DNA of 42,175 nucleotides from an uncultured Cellvibrionales bacterium (GCA_913019905.1 CAJVZD010000001.1:1-42175), one strand, 5' to 3'. Positions 24,222 to 33,475 are shown, counted from the first letter of the stretch. Numbers and translations: made by a program. Notes: generated from the sequence alone by a model not told the origin.

Positions 24222-25678
24222 AACTAGTTAGGCAGCTTCTAACATTGATTCACCTTCGAAAACTGAGCTTTCTCTCAGTCACGGTGGGCATAATCTGCTA
24301 CGGACCGATCGTTAGCGCTGATAAAGACATCTTTGTAAAAGACTACGATTTATTCTTGGGATCAGCTCCGAGCAGCAATGAAGTGAGACAGTTTGAACTG
24401 ACGGCAACATCTACGGAACTAGTCATAGGCAACGGCAAAGCAACGAATGTGTGGGCTTATAATGGCCAGATTCCGGGCCCAGTCTTGAGAGTCAAACAAG
24501 GCGAGATGATTAGCATTTCCTTTAAAAATGAATTGCCGCAAGCAACGACGATTCATTGGCACGGTGTCCGTGTCCCCAACGATATGGATGGGGTTCCCGG
24601 AGTAACACAAAAGCCAGTCGCACCGGGAGAGACCTTTCAATACCGATTTAAAGCGCTCGACAGCGGCACCTATTGGTTCCATCCCCATATGCGATCTCAC
24701 GAGCAAGTGGAGCGCGGTTTATACGGCGTGTTAATTGTCGAGTCCCCAACAGATCCCGTTTATGATCAGGAGTGGGTTTGGGTTCTCGATGATTGGCTGC
24801 TAGACGAAGACGGAGCCATTGATGAAAGTTTTAGTAAACGGGCCTTAGATACAGGAGGGCGCTTGGGTAACCTGCTCTCAGTCAATGGCAAAGAACAACC
24901 AGCGTACACGGCCCGCTCGGGAGAACGAGTAAGAATTCGTATTATCAACAGCTCAAATGCACGTAACTACAGCCTCTCATTTAAGGGTTCTGACGCAAAG
25001 ATTTTTGCGGTAGATGGAAATATTACCGGACAGCCACTCGATGTCGACAATTTCGTTATTGCACCGGGAAATAGGATTGATATAGATTTGACCATTTCTA
25101 ACAATTTGAATGCTAGTGAGCTCGTAGAGGTCAGCAATACTTTTTTCCACAGAGAAGCAGAGGATGATGTTCATGAGGGTCCAGCCATATTGGCGACGAT
25201 CAGAATTTCAGGAAAGGCTGACGACTTAAAAAAATTCCCTATTCCAGTGCACAGCCGCATACCCAGTTGGGAAGGCGCATTAGAGACGCCCGTGGATTTC
25301 ACCTACCATTTTGATACTAAGATAAACCTTGGGGTTTTGTGGAATTCTGGTCCTGGTGCCTATTTTGAGATTAACGGCAAACAATACGGTGAACATGAGG
25401 TAACGCAGCTTAAAAAACACGAGTTTTATCACTTACGTTTTACCAATGGAACGGGCTTGTATCATCCTATCCATATCCATGGCATGTTTTATAAGGTATT
25501 GAGTCGGGATGGAGTCGAGGTGAACGAGCCTTTCTATAGAGACACGGCATTGCTGGATTATGATTCCTCTATTGAGGTTGGCGTTGTTCCTGTCGACACC
25601 GGTAAATGGATGTTGCACTGCCACTTACTCGAACATTCTGCATTGGGAATGATGACGTTGGTTGAGGTAACAGAATAA
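24218..25678 (+). CDS. Multicopper oxidase
   Basis: A 486-residue, probably exported oxidase with three cupredoxin domains. All ten copper-ligand histidines are in the normal segments: HWH 113-115, HPH 155-157, HPIHIH 416-421 and HCHLLEH 467-473; Cys468 is the type 1 cysteine and Met478 the likely axial ligand. An N-terminal hydrophobic stretch (about 15-34) ending SADKD would be the signal peptide; no twin arginine is seen, which is unusual since many of these enzymes use the Tat path. It would oxidise a phenol, metal ion or similar donor with reduction of oxygen to water. There is no methionine-rich insert, so it is not a typical CueO. The downstream genes may not be in the same operon; a 184-bp gap follows. 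Confidence 0.92.
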   Translation: MKLVRQLLTLIHLRKLSFLSVTVGIICYGPIVSADKDIFVKDYDLFLGSAPSSNEVRQFELTATSTELVIGNGKATNVWAYNGQIPGPVLRVKQGEMISISFKNELPQATTIHWHGVRVPNDMDGVPGVTQKPVAPGETFQYRFKALDSGTYWFHPHMRSHEQVERGLYGVLIVESPTDPVYDQEWVWVLDDWLLDEDGAIDESFSKRALDTGGRLGNLLSVNGKEQPAYTARSGERVRIRIINSSNARNYSLSFKGSDAKIFAVDGNITGQPLDVDNFVIAPGNRIDIDLTISNNLNASELVEVSNTFFHREAEDDVHEGPAILATIRISGKADDLKKFPIPVHSRIPSWEGALETPVDFTYHFDTKINLGVLWNSGPGAYFEINGKQYGEHEVTQLKKHEFYHLRFTNGTGLYHPIHIHGMFYKVLSRDGVEVNEPFYRDTALLDYDSSIEVGVVPVDTGKWMLHCHLLEHSALGMMTLVEVTE

Positions 25679-25813
25679 AAATATAACGCGGAGCCGAAGA
25701 CATCATTGGTCGGCCGAAAGCGAAAGTTAAACTCGACCCTAGCCATCGATAATCGCATTACTGGCCCCCTATTCCACCAGTGGAAAAACGAACATGTACT
25801 TGATCACGGGGCG

Positions 25814-25827
25814 ATGCTTATAAGCAT
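25814..25827. promoter_or_regulatory. Perfect 14-bp palindrome
   Basis: ATGCTTATAAGCAT is a perfect palindrome 44 bp before the start of the isomerase-like gene, in an AT-rich promoter-like stretch. It may be an operator for a dimeric regulator; the regulator is not known. Confidence 0.4.
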
Positions 25828-25871
25828 ATTCGATATTAATTTGAAAAAATAACAAATTTGAGGTGACAAAA

Positions 25872-26465
25872 ATGGCTCCGCAGATCGATTTATATTGGGA
25901 TCTTGGCTCAACCAATTCCTATTTCGCAATCAAACTATTAGAGCCTATTGCACAGCAATATGGTGCAAAAATCCACTGGCATCCCTTCAATGTGGGCCAC
26001 GTATTTCAATCGAACAACTACGTTTTGATGGATGAGCCACGAGCTAAGCTGACAAATCGGCGGGACGATCTCATGAGATGGGCAAAAAAATATGATTTGC
26101 CTTTTAGTGTTCCCGCAGCGTTTCCAATCAAGACGAGTCGTGCGCTCCGCGGCGCCATTGCAATGCGGCAGTGGGGAAAAGAGGCCGACTTCATCCGCGA
26201 AATATTTGCCGCCTATTGGGAGCGTAGTGATGGCAGCATCGGCGAATACGAAGCTTTGCGCAAGATCGCATCGTCTTTAGATGTCGACCCGCAAGAGTTT
26301 GAAGACTGCTCTGAAAGCGACTCTGTACGCCAGGCATTAATTAATTCAACCAACAAAGCATTAGATAAAGGTGTTTTTGGCGTTCCGTCAATCATCATTG
26401 GGGAGGAGCTCTACTGGGGTAAAGACCGCATGGAGTTTGTGCGAGAGCATCTTTCGCGCTTGTGA
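25872..26465 (+). CDS. 2-hydroxychromene-2-carboxylate isomerase-like (DsbA/GST kappa)
   Basis: A 197-residue thioredoxin-fold protein of the DsbA/GST-kappa superfamily, closest in pattern to 2-hydroxychromene-2-carboxylate isomerase, a glutathione-dependent enzyme of naphthalene-type degradation. The first strand leads to DLGSTNSYFA with the active-site Ser13 in place of a CxxC, and the C-terminal GVFGVPSIIIGEELYWGKDR with cis-Pro before strand 3 is typical. I chose ATG 25872, because AGGTGA (25861-25866) lies 5 bp before it; the upstream GTG 25863 falls inside that ribosome binding site. No cluster of naphthalene genes is present, so the substrate is open. The SDR gene follows by 116 bp. 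Confidence 0.85.
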   Translation: MAPQIDLYWDLGSTNSYFAIKLLEPIAQQYGAKIHWHPFNVGHVFQSNNYVLMDEPRAKLTNRRDDLMRWAKKYDLPFSVPAAFPIKTSRALRGAIAMRQWGKEADFIREIFAAYWERSDGSIGEYEALRKIASSLDVDPQEFEDCSESDSVRQALINSTNKALDKGVFGVPSIIIGEELYWGKDRMEFVREHLSRL

Positions 26466-26581
26466 TGCCTCTCCAGTAATGGATTTCTTATTGACGTACC
26501 AGGCCACATCGGGCCAAAAATTTCGAATTAAACATGAGTTGCCAGTGAGATCCGCTGGAACCATTCAAAGGTAGAAAATAT

Positions 26582-27421
26582 ATGACAGATATCACAGGTC
26601 GTGTTGCATTTATTACGGGGGCTGCCAGCGGCATTGGGTACTCTTTAGCTAAATCATTTGCCGGACGAGGAGCAAAAATAATGCTGGCAGATAAGAATGC
26701 GGAAAACCTGGCTCGGGCAGAGGATAGTTTACGGACTACCGGCGCGGATGTAGCGTCAGTGGTTTGCGATGTGAGCAATTTTGATTCAGTGAAAGCCGCA
26801 GCACAAGCCACGCTGGATCGCTTTGCCAAAGTCCATATCGTGGCGAACAACGCAGGGGTTCCTATGGGCGGCAAGCCAGGTCGAATCCCGATGGAAGACT
26901 GGCGATGGGTTTTGGACATCAATGTTATCGGAGTAGCTCATGGCGTTGAAGTGTTCACACCGATTTTGCGAGAGCAAGGTGAGGGGGGGCATTTTCTTAA
27001 CACGGCATCTATGGCAGGCCTTATGGGACAGGCTGGAGTTGCGCCCTATGTGGCATCAAAATTTGCCGTCGTTGGGTATTCCGAATCTTTGCGAGATGAA
27101 GTGGCCGCCGATAATATTGGCGTCAGTGTGCTTTGTCCGGGCTACGTGAAGACGGGCATCCACAGTGCGATGTTCGACCGCCCTTCACTAACATCGACAA
27201 CCGATGAACCCGCTAAGAATATGGGTTACAAAGGCATGAATGAATTGATCGAAAATGGGCTGAATCCCGACACTATTGCGGACTGGGCGCTGGACTGTGT
27301 CGCCGAAAATCGGTTCTATATATTCACAAATCCGGAAATTCGGCAAGATTATACAGCTCGCAGTGCAGCCATTCTGGCTGACTTTGATGCTGTTATCAGT
27401 GATGGTCGTTTTTCATCATAA
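26582..27421 (+). CDS. Short-chain dehydrogenase/reductase
   Basis: A 279-residue classical SDR using NAD(P)H to oxidise or reduce an alcohol/carbonyl. The cofactor motif TGAASGIG is at 12-19, NNAG at 89-92, and the catalytic residues are Ser143 in TASMAG and Tyr156-x-x-x-Lys160 in YVASK. Asp37 (ADKN) at the end of strand 2 suggests NAD(H) preference. A ribosome binding site AAAGGTAG precedes ATG 26582. A long C-terminal part (about 200-279) follows the usual pattern of SDRs annotated for xenobiotic or steroid catabolism. It lies between the isomerase-like gene and an MFS carrier in one direction, so a shared catabolic role is likely but the substrate is unknown. Confidence 0.92.
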   Translation: MTDITGRVAFITGAASGIGYSLAKSFAGRGAKIMLADKNAENLARAEDSLRTTGADVASVVCDVSNFDSVKAAAQATLDRFAKVHIVANNAGVPMGGKPGRIPMEDWRWVLDINVIGVAHGVEVFTPILREQGEGGHFLNTASMAGLMGQAGVAPYVASKFAVVGYSESLRDEVAADNIGVSVLCPGYVKTGIHSAMFDRPSLTSTTDEPAKNMGYKGMNELIENGLNPDTIADWALDCVAENRFYIFTNPEIRQDYTARSAAILADFDAVISDGRFSS

Positions 27422-27562
27422 AGCGATAGTATCGTTCACGAGTCTTTCAGCGGCTTTTGACAACCGAGCCGATATCTCGATAAAAACCGCCGGAAGGCCT
27501 TTTGAGCTAAGTTGTGCCCTTGGTGATCTATTGCCACCCCGCACAATGCTAGGAGAGAATTT

Positions 27563-28918
27563 TTGCGTCAAACTTATTATGGATACCGGTTAATTCTGGC
27601 AGCATTTGTGGCGCAGTTTGTCGCAGTCGGCGCACAGAATTACGTGATTGGTCCCTTTATGATCCCCATGATCACAGAACTGGACTGGACGCGCGCCGAA
27701 TTCACACTGCCACGCTCAATCGGACAGGTGGTGATGGCATTCACCGGCTTTTTCATTGGCGGGTTGGTTGACCGCAAAGGCGCCCGTGGCTTTATGTTGG
27801 CAGGTACCGTCATACTTGCTGCGTCCCTGTTCGCCCTCAGTCTGGTTCACACGTTATGGCATTGGATCGTGCTCAATGGCATCGCATTAACACTTGGCGC
27901 AGCCCTGATGGGCAACCTGGTGGTTAATGTAACCCTGGCTAAATGGTTTGTTGATTTCAGGGGTAGAGCCGTTGCATTCGCTGCCATGGGTATTTCATTT
28001 GCGGGTGTGCTGCTGACTCCTTTTGCCACCTGGGCAATAGATAATTACGGATGGCGTATCGCCTGGCAAATGTTATCGGTGGGAACCCTGATACTCGTCA
28101 TTCCGGCTTCCCTTGCCATGCGCCGCGCCCCGGAAGATTATGGTTTAAATCCCGACGGTCGCAGTCAAAAAGATGTAGACAGCGGATTAACTCAAAAAGC
28201 GGTAGATGACTTCAACCAGTCCATGACCCGAAGGCAAGCCCTGGGCAATTCGACTTTCTATTGGCTGGTACTGGCCTTCGGCATGTTTGGTATTACTATC
28301 CAGGTGATGTTATTGCAAACCGTGCCGTTTATGACCGATGCGGGTTACGATCGGAGCAGCGCAGCTCTCATGATAACCGTCGCCTCGGTACCCGCATTGT
28401 TGTCAAAACCCATCTGGGGCTGGCTAATCGATGGGCTCCAACCCAAACCGCTGGCCTCCGTCAGCGCAGGTATCACAGGCACGTCACTTTTTTTGATTGT
28501 CTCTATGGCGCAGTCCGGATCCTTGCCCGGCATCATCACCGGTTTTGCCTTATTAGGATTTGGTTGGGGTGGCATGATTCCGTTACAGGAAGTTATCTGG
28601 GCGTCCTTCTTTGGGCGTCGTTATCTCGGTGCTGTAAGGAGCGCCGCCCTGCCTTTTACGATATTACTGACCGCCGCCGCACCGCTCGGTACATCCTATT
28701 ATTTCGATAGGATCGGCAACTATGATGGCGCCATTCTGGCTGTCGGCAGCGCTAATATCATTAGCGCAATAATGATTCTTTTCCTGAAAAAACCCACTCG
28801 GCAGTCAACTCAACAATTGTCAGAGCAAACATCTCTTCCAGCCGCTCAACAGGTACAGGGGAAAGAAACCGTAAAACAACAGCAGCTCAATCCAACTCAA
28901 GCCCTGGAAGCAGATTAG
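27563..28918 (+). CDS. MFS transporter, OxlT-like
   Basis: A 451-residue major facilitator carrier with 12 predicted membrane helices and a Gln/Thr-rich cytoplasmic tail (about 405-451). The N-terminal GYRLILAAFVAQFV, the early DWTRAEFTLPRSIG segment and the loop 2-3 motif GGLVDRKGARGFM fit the oxalate/formate antiporter-like group, which moves monocarboxylates and other organic acids. The start codon is TTG at 27563, supported by AGGAGAG at 27551-27557; the following CGT CAA begins the usual N-terminus. The gene ends about 270 bp before the carboxymuconolactone decarboxylase-like gene. It probably imports the substrate of the neighbouring SDR and isomerase-like enzymes; the substrate is unknown. 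Confidence 0.9.
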   Translation: MRQTYYGYRLILAAFVAQFVAVGAQNYVIGPFMIPMITELDWTRAEFTLPRSIGQVVMAFTGFFIGGLVDRKGARGFMLAGTVILAASLFALSLVHTLWHWIVLNGIALTLGAALMGNLVVNVTLAKWFVDFRGRAVAFAAMGISFAGVLLTPFATWAIDNYGWRIAWQMLSVGTLILVIPASLAMRRAPEDYGLNPDGRSQKDVDSGLTQKAVDDFNQSMTRRQALGNSTFYWLVLAFGMFGITIQVMLLQTVPFMTDAGYDRSSAALMITVASVPALLSKPIWGWLIDGLQPKPLASVSAGITGTSLFLIVSMAQSGSLPGIITGFALLGFGWGGMIPLQEVIWASFFGRRYLGAVRSAALPFTILLTAAAPLGTSYYFDRIGNYDGAILAVGSANIISAIMILFLKKPTRQSTQQLSEQTSLPAAQQVQGKETVKQQQLNPTQALEAD

Positions 28919-29185
28919 ACGCAGTAGATTGCCTTATTTTTTTTAGCTTCGCGATAAAGAGGTTCATCGCGGCAGCACGGTCAGTTAAGCAACGTGACGA
29001 AAACATAACAGGCTCAGAAATTGTGCCCGGATGATAGATAGTGCTTCAAAATGTGTCGCGATACGCCTATATTCCAGCGCTGGCAAGACTCTCGTTTATC
29101 GGTTTTTTTGACGGTTTTATTAACGGACTGGATGTACAGTCGATTTTTTCGGATACGTGTTATTTAACGTCTAACAGGACATTTT

Positions 29186-29566
29186 ATGAGTATTGAAGAT
29201 CAGAATACCGGCGAGAAAATCCGTCGTGAAGTGATGGGCTCTGACCATGTGGATGCATCCCTAGGCAATGCCACTGAATTTGATTTGCCTCTGCAAGCGG
29301 CTGCTATGGAACACGCCTGGGGGGGAGTTTGGGCCCGCGACGGCTTGGACCGCAAGACCCGCAGCATCGTAACGGTATCGATGTTAATAGCTCTACAAGC
29401 CCACGGAGAGTTAAAAGGTCATATTCGCGGCGCTTTCAACAATGGAGTCAGCCCGGAACAGATTCGCGAAATTATTATGCACGCAGCAGCGTATTGTGGT
29501 TATCCGGCAGCACTTTCCGCTATGCGAGTGGCAAGAGAAGTGATCGATACCCATCAGGCTCAATAG
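29186..29566 (+). CDS. Carboxymuconolactone decarboxylase-like protein
   Basis: A 126-residue protein of the CMD/AhpD-like helical family, close to 4-carboxymuconolactone decarboxylase (PcaC). The N-terminal REVMGSDHVDASL matches the PcaC pattern RR-x-V-x-G-x-x-HVD, and HGELKGHIRGAFNNGVSPEQIREIIMHAAAYCGYP (about 72-107) contains the family His and Glu residues. AhpD's CxxC is absent, so disulfide activity is unlikely. PcaC decarboxylates an intermediate of protocatechuate breakdown, but no other pca genes are here, so the true substrate may differ. A ribosome binding site AGGA precedes ATG 29186. Confidence 0.85.
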   Translation: MSIEDQNTGEKIRREVMGSDHVDASLGNATEFDLPLQAAAMEHAWGGVWARDGLDRKTRSIVTVSMLIALQAHGELKGHIRGAFNNGVSPEQIREIIMHAAAYCGYPAALSAMRVAREVIDTHQAQ

Positions 29567-29607
29567 AAAGATTCAGCTAGATACCAAAAACTAGACGCTT
29601 GAAACAG

Positions 29608-29631
29608 GATGCGGGAAATGATTCCCGCATC
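29608..29631. terminator. Perfect hairpin between convergent genes
   Basis: GATGCGGGAA-atga-TTCCCGCATC is a perfect 10-bp stem with a 4-nt loop midway between the convergent CMD-like and thiolase genes. A clear T-run is lacking on both sides, but position and stability make a bidirectional terminator likely. Confidence 0.65.
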
Positions 29632-29650
29632 ACCCAAGCGCGATCAGCGA

Positions 29651-30844
29651 TTATCGCTCAACAGCGATGGCAACACCCTGACCCCCGCCGATGCACAGTG
29701 TCGCAAGTCCTTTTTTCGCATCACGGCGTTTCATTTCATGAAGAAGCGTTACCAGAACTCTCGCACCCGAAGCGCCTATTGGATGTCCTAACGCAATTGC
29801 CCCGCCGTTGACGTTAACAATGTTGGTATCCCATTCCAGCTCACTGTTCACTCCTAAGGATTGAGCGGAAAACGCCTCATTTGACTCTATCAAATCAAGA
29901 TCGCTAATGCTCCAACCAGCCTTCTCGAGGCACTTCTTCGACGCGGGAATTGGACCTGTGCCCATAATGGCGGGGTCCACACCGGCACTGGCATAGGCGG
30001 AAATAGTCGCCAAGGGTTCGAGCCCCAGTGCCGTCGCTTTTTCTTCACTCATGATCAATAGCGCCGCTGCGCCGTCATTGATTCCAGAGGCGTTTCCAGC
30101 GGTCACGCTGCCTTCTTTCTCAAACGCTGGCCGCAATTTAGCTAAACTTTCTGCCGTCGTGCCAGCGCGAGGAAATTCATCGACAGCAAATACAACAGGG
30201 TCTCCGCGCCGTTGTGGAATCTCCACGGGAACAATTTCATCATCGAATTTATGTTGTTCTATCGCCTGCAACGCTTTGTCTTGCGATGCGGCAGCAAATT
30301 CGTCCTGTTGTTGACGACTGATGTCATATTTCCTAGCGACATTTTCGGCGGTAACGCCCATATGATAATCATTAAAAGCATCCCATAAACCATCTTCGAG
30401 CATGGTGTCTTTTAAGGTCCATTCACCCATTTTTTGGCCATTGCGAGATTTGGGTAAAATATGGGGAGACAAACTCATGTTCTCCTGTCCGCCCGCAATA
30501 ATGATATCGGCGTCGCCACACAGAATCGCCTGCGCGGCAAGGTGTACCGCTTTCAAACCACTACCGCACACTTTGTTAATGGTCATCGCGGGGCAGGTAT
30601 CGGGCAGTCCGGCTTCGATAGCCGCCTGTCGTGCGGGGTTTTGACCGGCACCAGCCGTCAGCACCTGCCCTAAAATCACCTCGTCAATCTGGTCGCCATT
30701 GACCCCTGTTTGATTAAGTAGCGCGGTAATGACTTTGGCTCCCAGTTTATGAGCAGGGACCGACGCTAAGGTTCCATTAAAATTACCTAATGCGGTACGA
30801 ACCGCATCGACAATGACGACCTTGCGGTCAGAACTTACAACCAT
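29651..30844 (-). CDS. Acetyl-CoA C-acetyltransferase (thiolase)
   Basis: A 397-residue thiolase. Active-site Cys93 sits in [12 protein letters not shown], His354 in [10 protein letters not shown], and Cys384 in CIGGGQG, which is the full catalytic triad. The NEAFSAQ loop and overall length match biosynthetic/degradative acetoacetyl-CoA thiolases (AtoB/PhaA). It cleaves acetoacetyl-CoA with CoA into two acetyl-CoA. It is the third gene of an operon after scoA and scoB (75-bp gap), so its job here is the last step of acetoacetate use rather than polyhydroxybutyrate synthesis; reverse synthesis cannot be excluded. Confidence 0.95.
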   Translation of the reverse strand: MVVSSDRKVVIVDAVRTALGNFNGTLASVPAHKLGAKVITALLNQTGVNGDQIDEVILGQVLTAGAGQNPARQAAIEAGLPDTCPAMTINKVCGSGLKAVHLAAQAILCGDADIIIAGGQENMSLSPHILPKSRNGQKMGEWTLKDTMLEDGLWDAFNDYHMGVTAENVARKYDISRQQQDEFAAASQDKALQAIEQHKFDDEIVPVEIPQRRGDPVVFAVDEFPRAGTTAESLAKLRPAFEKEGSVTAGNASGINDGAAALLIMSEEKATALGLEPLATISAYASAGVDPAIMGTGPIPASKKCLEKAGWSISDLDLIESNEAFSAQSLGVNSELEWDTNIVNVNGGAIALGHPIGASGARVLVTLLHEMKRRDAKKGLATLCIGGGQGVAIAVER

Positions 30845-30919
30845 TTCAATTCTCCAGTGGCTACCGTGTTTTAGTTTGTTTTAGAATCATTACAATGCTT
30901 TAGAAACCGTTGATTCTCG

Positions 30920-31576
30920 TTAAAAGGTCATCTCGGGCACAACTTCCGGTACGACCAGTTCACCAGCCGTGAGCTTAATGATGTCGTCAACACTGACACC
31001 CGGAGCGCGCTCTTTTAACCAGAATTTATTGTCGGCAATCTCAATGTAGGCTAAGTCAGTAACCACCTTCTTAATACAGGCCGCACCGGTGAGGGGCAAA
31101 GTACATTGAGGTAAGAGTTTTGATTCGCCATGTTTGCTGGCGTGTGTCATCGTGACGATAATGTTATCGGCACCGGCGACAAGATCCATAGCGCCACCCA
31201 TACCCTTGATCAGTTTACCGGGTATCATCCAGCTGGCAATATTGCCACTAACGTCGACTTCGAAGGCACCGAGTACCGTTAAATCTACATGGCCGCCGCG
31301 AATCATAGCAAAGGATTCAGCGCTATCAAAAATCGATGAACCTTTGATGGTAGTCACCGTTTGTTTTCCGGCGTTGATGAGGTCGGCGTCAATCTCTTCC
31401 TCAGTCGGAAAAGGTCCCATACCTAACAAGCCATTTTCAGACTGCAGCATGACTTCGATGCCGTCGGGAACATAGTTGGCCACCAGGGTTGGAATGCCGA
31501 TACCTAAATTTACGTAATAACCGTCTTGTAGTTCGCGCGCTACACGTTGCGCCAGTTGTTCACGAGTTAAAGCCAT
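30920..31576 (-). CDS. scoB: 3-oxoacid CoA-transferase subunit B
   Basis: A 218-residue beta subunit of succinyl-CoA:3-oxoacid CoA-transferase. The catalytic Glu47 lies in SENGLLGMGP, preceded by NLGIGIPTLVANY. The enzyme moves CoA from succinyl-CoA to acetoacetate. It starts 11 bp after the scoA stop, with a GGAGAACC ribosome binding site, and forms a two-subunit enzyme with it. The downstream thiolase completes acetoacetate conversion to acetyl-CoA. AtoA-type enzymes, which prefer acetyl-CoA as donor, look similar; the name is chosen from the pairing and motifs. Confidence 0.92.
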   Translation of the reverse strand: MALTREQLAQRVARELQDGYYVNLGIGIPTLVANYVPDGIEVMLQSENGLLGMGPFPTEEEIDADLINAGKQTVTTIKGSSIFDSAESFAMIRGGHVDLTVLGAFEVDVSGNIASWMIPGKLIKGMGGAMDLVAGADNIIVTMTHASKHGESKLLPQCTLPLTGAACIKKVVTDLAYIEIADNKFWLKERAPGVSVDDIIKLTAGELVVPEVVPEMTF

Positions 31577-31587
31577 GATGGTTCTCC

Positions 31588-32289
31588 TTATGCGCTGCGC
31601 ACGGTGCGTTGTTCGATACGTTTTTCAAAGTTACCCTGGATCAGTCGGTTTACGTAAATACCGGGCGTATGAACATGGGCTGGGTCTAATTCACCCGGTT
31701 CAACGATTTCTTCTACTTCAACGACCGTAATTTTGCCGGCAGTTGCCGCTAGGGGGTTAAAGTTTTGCGCCGTATGGCGAAACACCAAATTTCCGAAGCG
31801 ATCTGCCTTCCAAGCCTTGACGATGGCAAAATCGCCGGTGATGGATTCTTCCAAAATGTACTGCCGGCCATTGAATTCACGGATTTCTTTTCCGTCACCG
31901 ACCGGTGTACCAAATCCGGTGGCGGTGTAAAAGGCAGGGATTCCCGCGCCACCAGCGCGCATTTTTTCCGCAAGGTTACCTTGGGGGGTGAGTTCAACTT
32001 CTAATTCGCCGGCGAGTAATTGCTTTTCAAATAGCGCATTTTCACCCACATAGGAAGACACCATCTTTTTGATCTGCCTGTCTTCTAACAAAATTCCCAG
32101 ACCAAAGCCGTCTACACCGCAATTATTAGATACAACGGTTAAGTCACGGCAGCCTTTGCGCTTGATCTCGTTGATCAGATTTTCGGGGATTCCGCAGAGA
32201 CCAAATCCGCCCGCTAGGACAGTCATACCATCTTCTAGCCCATCTAATGCTTGCTCGTAACTGTTCACTACTTTGTCAAAACCAGCCAT
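31588..32289 (-). CDS. scoA: 3-oxoacid CoA-transferase subunit A
   Basis: A 233-residue alpha subunit of succinyl-CoA:3-oxoacid CoA-transferase. The CoA-binding loop [13 protein letters not shown] is at about 27-39, followed by the usual [12 protein letters not shown] and [13 protein letters not shown] segments. A strong AAGGAG precedes ATG 32289. It is the first gene of the scoA-scoB-thiolase operon, divergent from a LysR gene, which is the expected regulator. Confidence 0.93.
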   Translation of the reverse strand: MAGFDKVVNSYEQALDGLEDGMTVLAGGFGLCGIPENLINEIKRKGCRDLTVVSNNCGVDGFGLGILLEDRQIKKMVSSYVGENALFEKQLLAGELEVELTPQGNLAEKMRAGGAGIPAFYTATGFGTPVGDGKEIREFNGRQYILEESITGDFAIVKAWKADRFGNLVFRHTAQNFNPLAATAGKITVVEVEEIVEPGELDPAHVHTPGIYVNRLIQGNFEKRIEQRTVRSA

Positions 32290-32414
32290 TGGCCACGCTC
32301 CTTAATAATAAAAGTCAGGGTTCACCGTACTCTTAACCTTTACGGAAGATATCTTTCAGGTACCTACGTATCTTGTTTGTTGCCAACGATGCGCCAGGCG
32401 ATTATATTAATCAA
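32290..32414. promoter_or_regulatory. scoA/LysR divergent promoter region
   Basis: This AT-rich stretch between the scoA ribosome binding site and the leader ORF must hold the scoA promoter and the LysR promoter. LysR regulators usually bind T-N11-A type sites in such a divergent region; I see several partial fits (for example in the ATATTAATCAAATGAATA stretch just left of the leader) but none that stands out. Confidence 0.35.
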
Positions 32415-32531
32415 ATGAATACTTTCGATCAATTAATAGATTTTATGGAACAATTAAACAGAGAACAATTAATCATAGAACTATTGGCCATAGAACCATT
32501 GGTCACAGAACCATTGGTCACAGAACAATGA
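32415..32531 (+). CDS. Repeat-built 38-residue leader ORF before LysR
   Basis: An ATG at 32415 (or 32445, residue 11) opens a 38-codon frame whose TGA (32529-32531) overlaps the LysR ATG (32528) as ATGA. Residues 11-38 are made of pentapeptide units (E-x-L-x-x or E-P-L-V-T, the last perfectly duplicated). Six 15-bp DNA units at 32448-32537 encode it; the sixth contains the LysR start codon. Coupled translation into LysR is the natural reading, although no ribosome binding site precedes either ATG. The DNA repeat may instead be an operator array. Confidence 0.45.
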   Translation: MNTFDQLIDFMEQLNREQLIIELLAIEPLVTEPLVTEQ

Positions 32532-32537
32532 ATCAAA
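32448..32537. repeat. Six 15-bp tandem units across the LysR start
   Basis: GAACAATTAAACAGA, GAACAATTAATCATA, GAACTATTGGCCATA, GAACCATTGGTCACA (twice, identical) and GAACAATGAATCAAA follow head to tail at 32448, 32463, 32478, 32493, 32508 and 32523. The two identical units imply recent duplication. The units contain ACCATTGGT, a near-palindrome. Length 15 keeps the leader frame intact. Confidence 0.85.
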
Positions 32538-33457
32538 GATCACCCCCCATTAACGTCACACTAAAACAAGTGCGCGCTTTTGTCGCCGTTGTTCAGTCAA
32601 GCAGTTTCGCGGAAGCTGCCGCCGTTATTCATCTTTCACAGCCTGCCTTAAGTAGCGCCATTAAAGTGCTTGAAACTACCATAGGGGGCCGGCTTTTAAT
32701 CCGTACGACCCGCACCTTCGCCCTGACACCAGAAGGAGAGAGTTTTTATCCGGTAGCTCTCGGCTTACTGGCAGACTGGGACGGTGCTTTAGATAACTTA
32801 CACAACCGTTTTGCCTTGCGCGAGGGTAAGATCAGCATCGCAGCGATGCCATCGTTTGCCAGTAATCAATTGCCCATTGCCATTCGTCATTTCAAGGACA
32901 GTTACCCCGCCGTAAAAATTGCTCTTAACGATGTGATTGCCGAAGAAGTCGTCGCTATGGTTCGCAGTGGTCGTGTGGAACTGGGCATTAGTTTTGATCC
33001 GGGGGAAAACGATGATTTACTATTTTCTCCGCTATTTGAGGATCGTTTCGTCGCGGTTCTTCCTACCGGACATCCGTTGTTAAAACAAAATGAGGTGAGT
33101 GCCAGTAAATTGCTGGAATATGACTTTATTACGCTGCAAGCCCCTTCGCGCGTTCGGCAACTGATTAGCAGCGAATTTGCCAGTGAGGGTTTGTCGCTAG
33201 CACCCGCCTTTGAAACTCATCAATTGGTTACTATTGGTCGAATGGTAACGAGTGGACTCGGCGTTAGCGTGGTGCCCTCCTTGTGTCGACAGCAAATGAA
33301 TGAGCTGGGAGCTCACTGTTTACCGCTCGTAAAACCCTGCATACGGCAACAAGTTGGGCTGATAACTCGCCGTCGTTACCCCCTATCTGCCGCTTGCCAA
33401 GCTATGGCCACGACGCTGCAGGAAACGTTTACCGGTGGTTTGGAAAAAATGATTTAG
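32528..33457 (+). CDS. LysR-family regulator
   Basis: A 309-residue LysR-type regulator. The N-terminal helix-turn-helix is SSSFAEAAAVIHLSQPALSSAIKVLE (about 24-50), followed by the substrate-binding domain with SFDPGE and GLGVSVVPS segments. It is divergent from the scoA-scoB-thiolase operon, so it is likely the activator of acetoacetate use, perhaps with acetoacetate or a related acid as coinducer (inferred). Its ATG at 32528 overlaps the leader ORF stop (ATGA). Confidence 0.92.
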   Translation: MNQRSPPINVTLKQVRAFVAVVQSSSFAEAAAVIHLSQPALSSAIKVLETTIGGRLLIRTTRTFALTPEGESFYPVALGLLADWDGALDNLHNRFALREGKISIAAMPSFASNQLPIAIRHFKDSYPAVKIALNDVIAEEVVAMVRSGRVELGISFDPGENDDLLFSPLFEDRFVAVLPTGHPLLKQNEVSASKLLEYDFITLQAPSRVRQLISSEFASEGLSLAPAFETHQLVTIGRMVTSGLGVSVVPSLCRQQMNELGAHCLPLVKPCIRQQVGLITRRRYPLSAACQAMATTLQETFTGGLEKMI

Positions 33458-33475
33458 CGGAGAAATAATCTTGTT

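Noticed and set aside
28261..28710. 149-codon plus-strand ORF inside the MFS gene
   Set aside because: Shadow frame of a membrane protein with clear helices; charged, Arg/His-rich sequence typical of out-of-frame reading.
28950..28971. Terminator after the MFS gene
   Set aside because: CGCGAT/ATCGCG forms a stem, but the T-run lies before it rather than after on the transcribed strand, so it is not a canonical terminator for the MFS gene.
32448..32537. CRISPR or replication iterons at the LysR start
   Set aside because: Units are contiguous without spacers, cross a start codon, and keep an open frame; no rep or cas gene is near.
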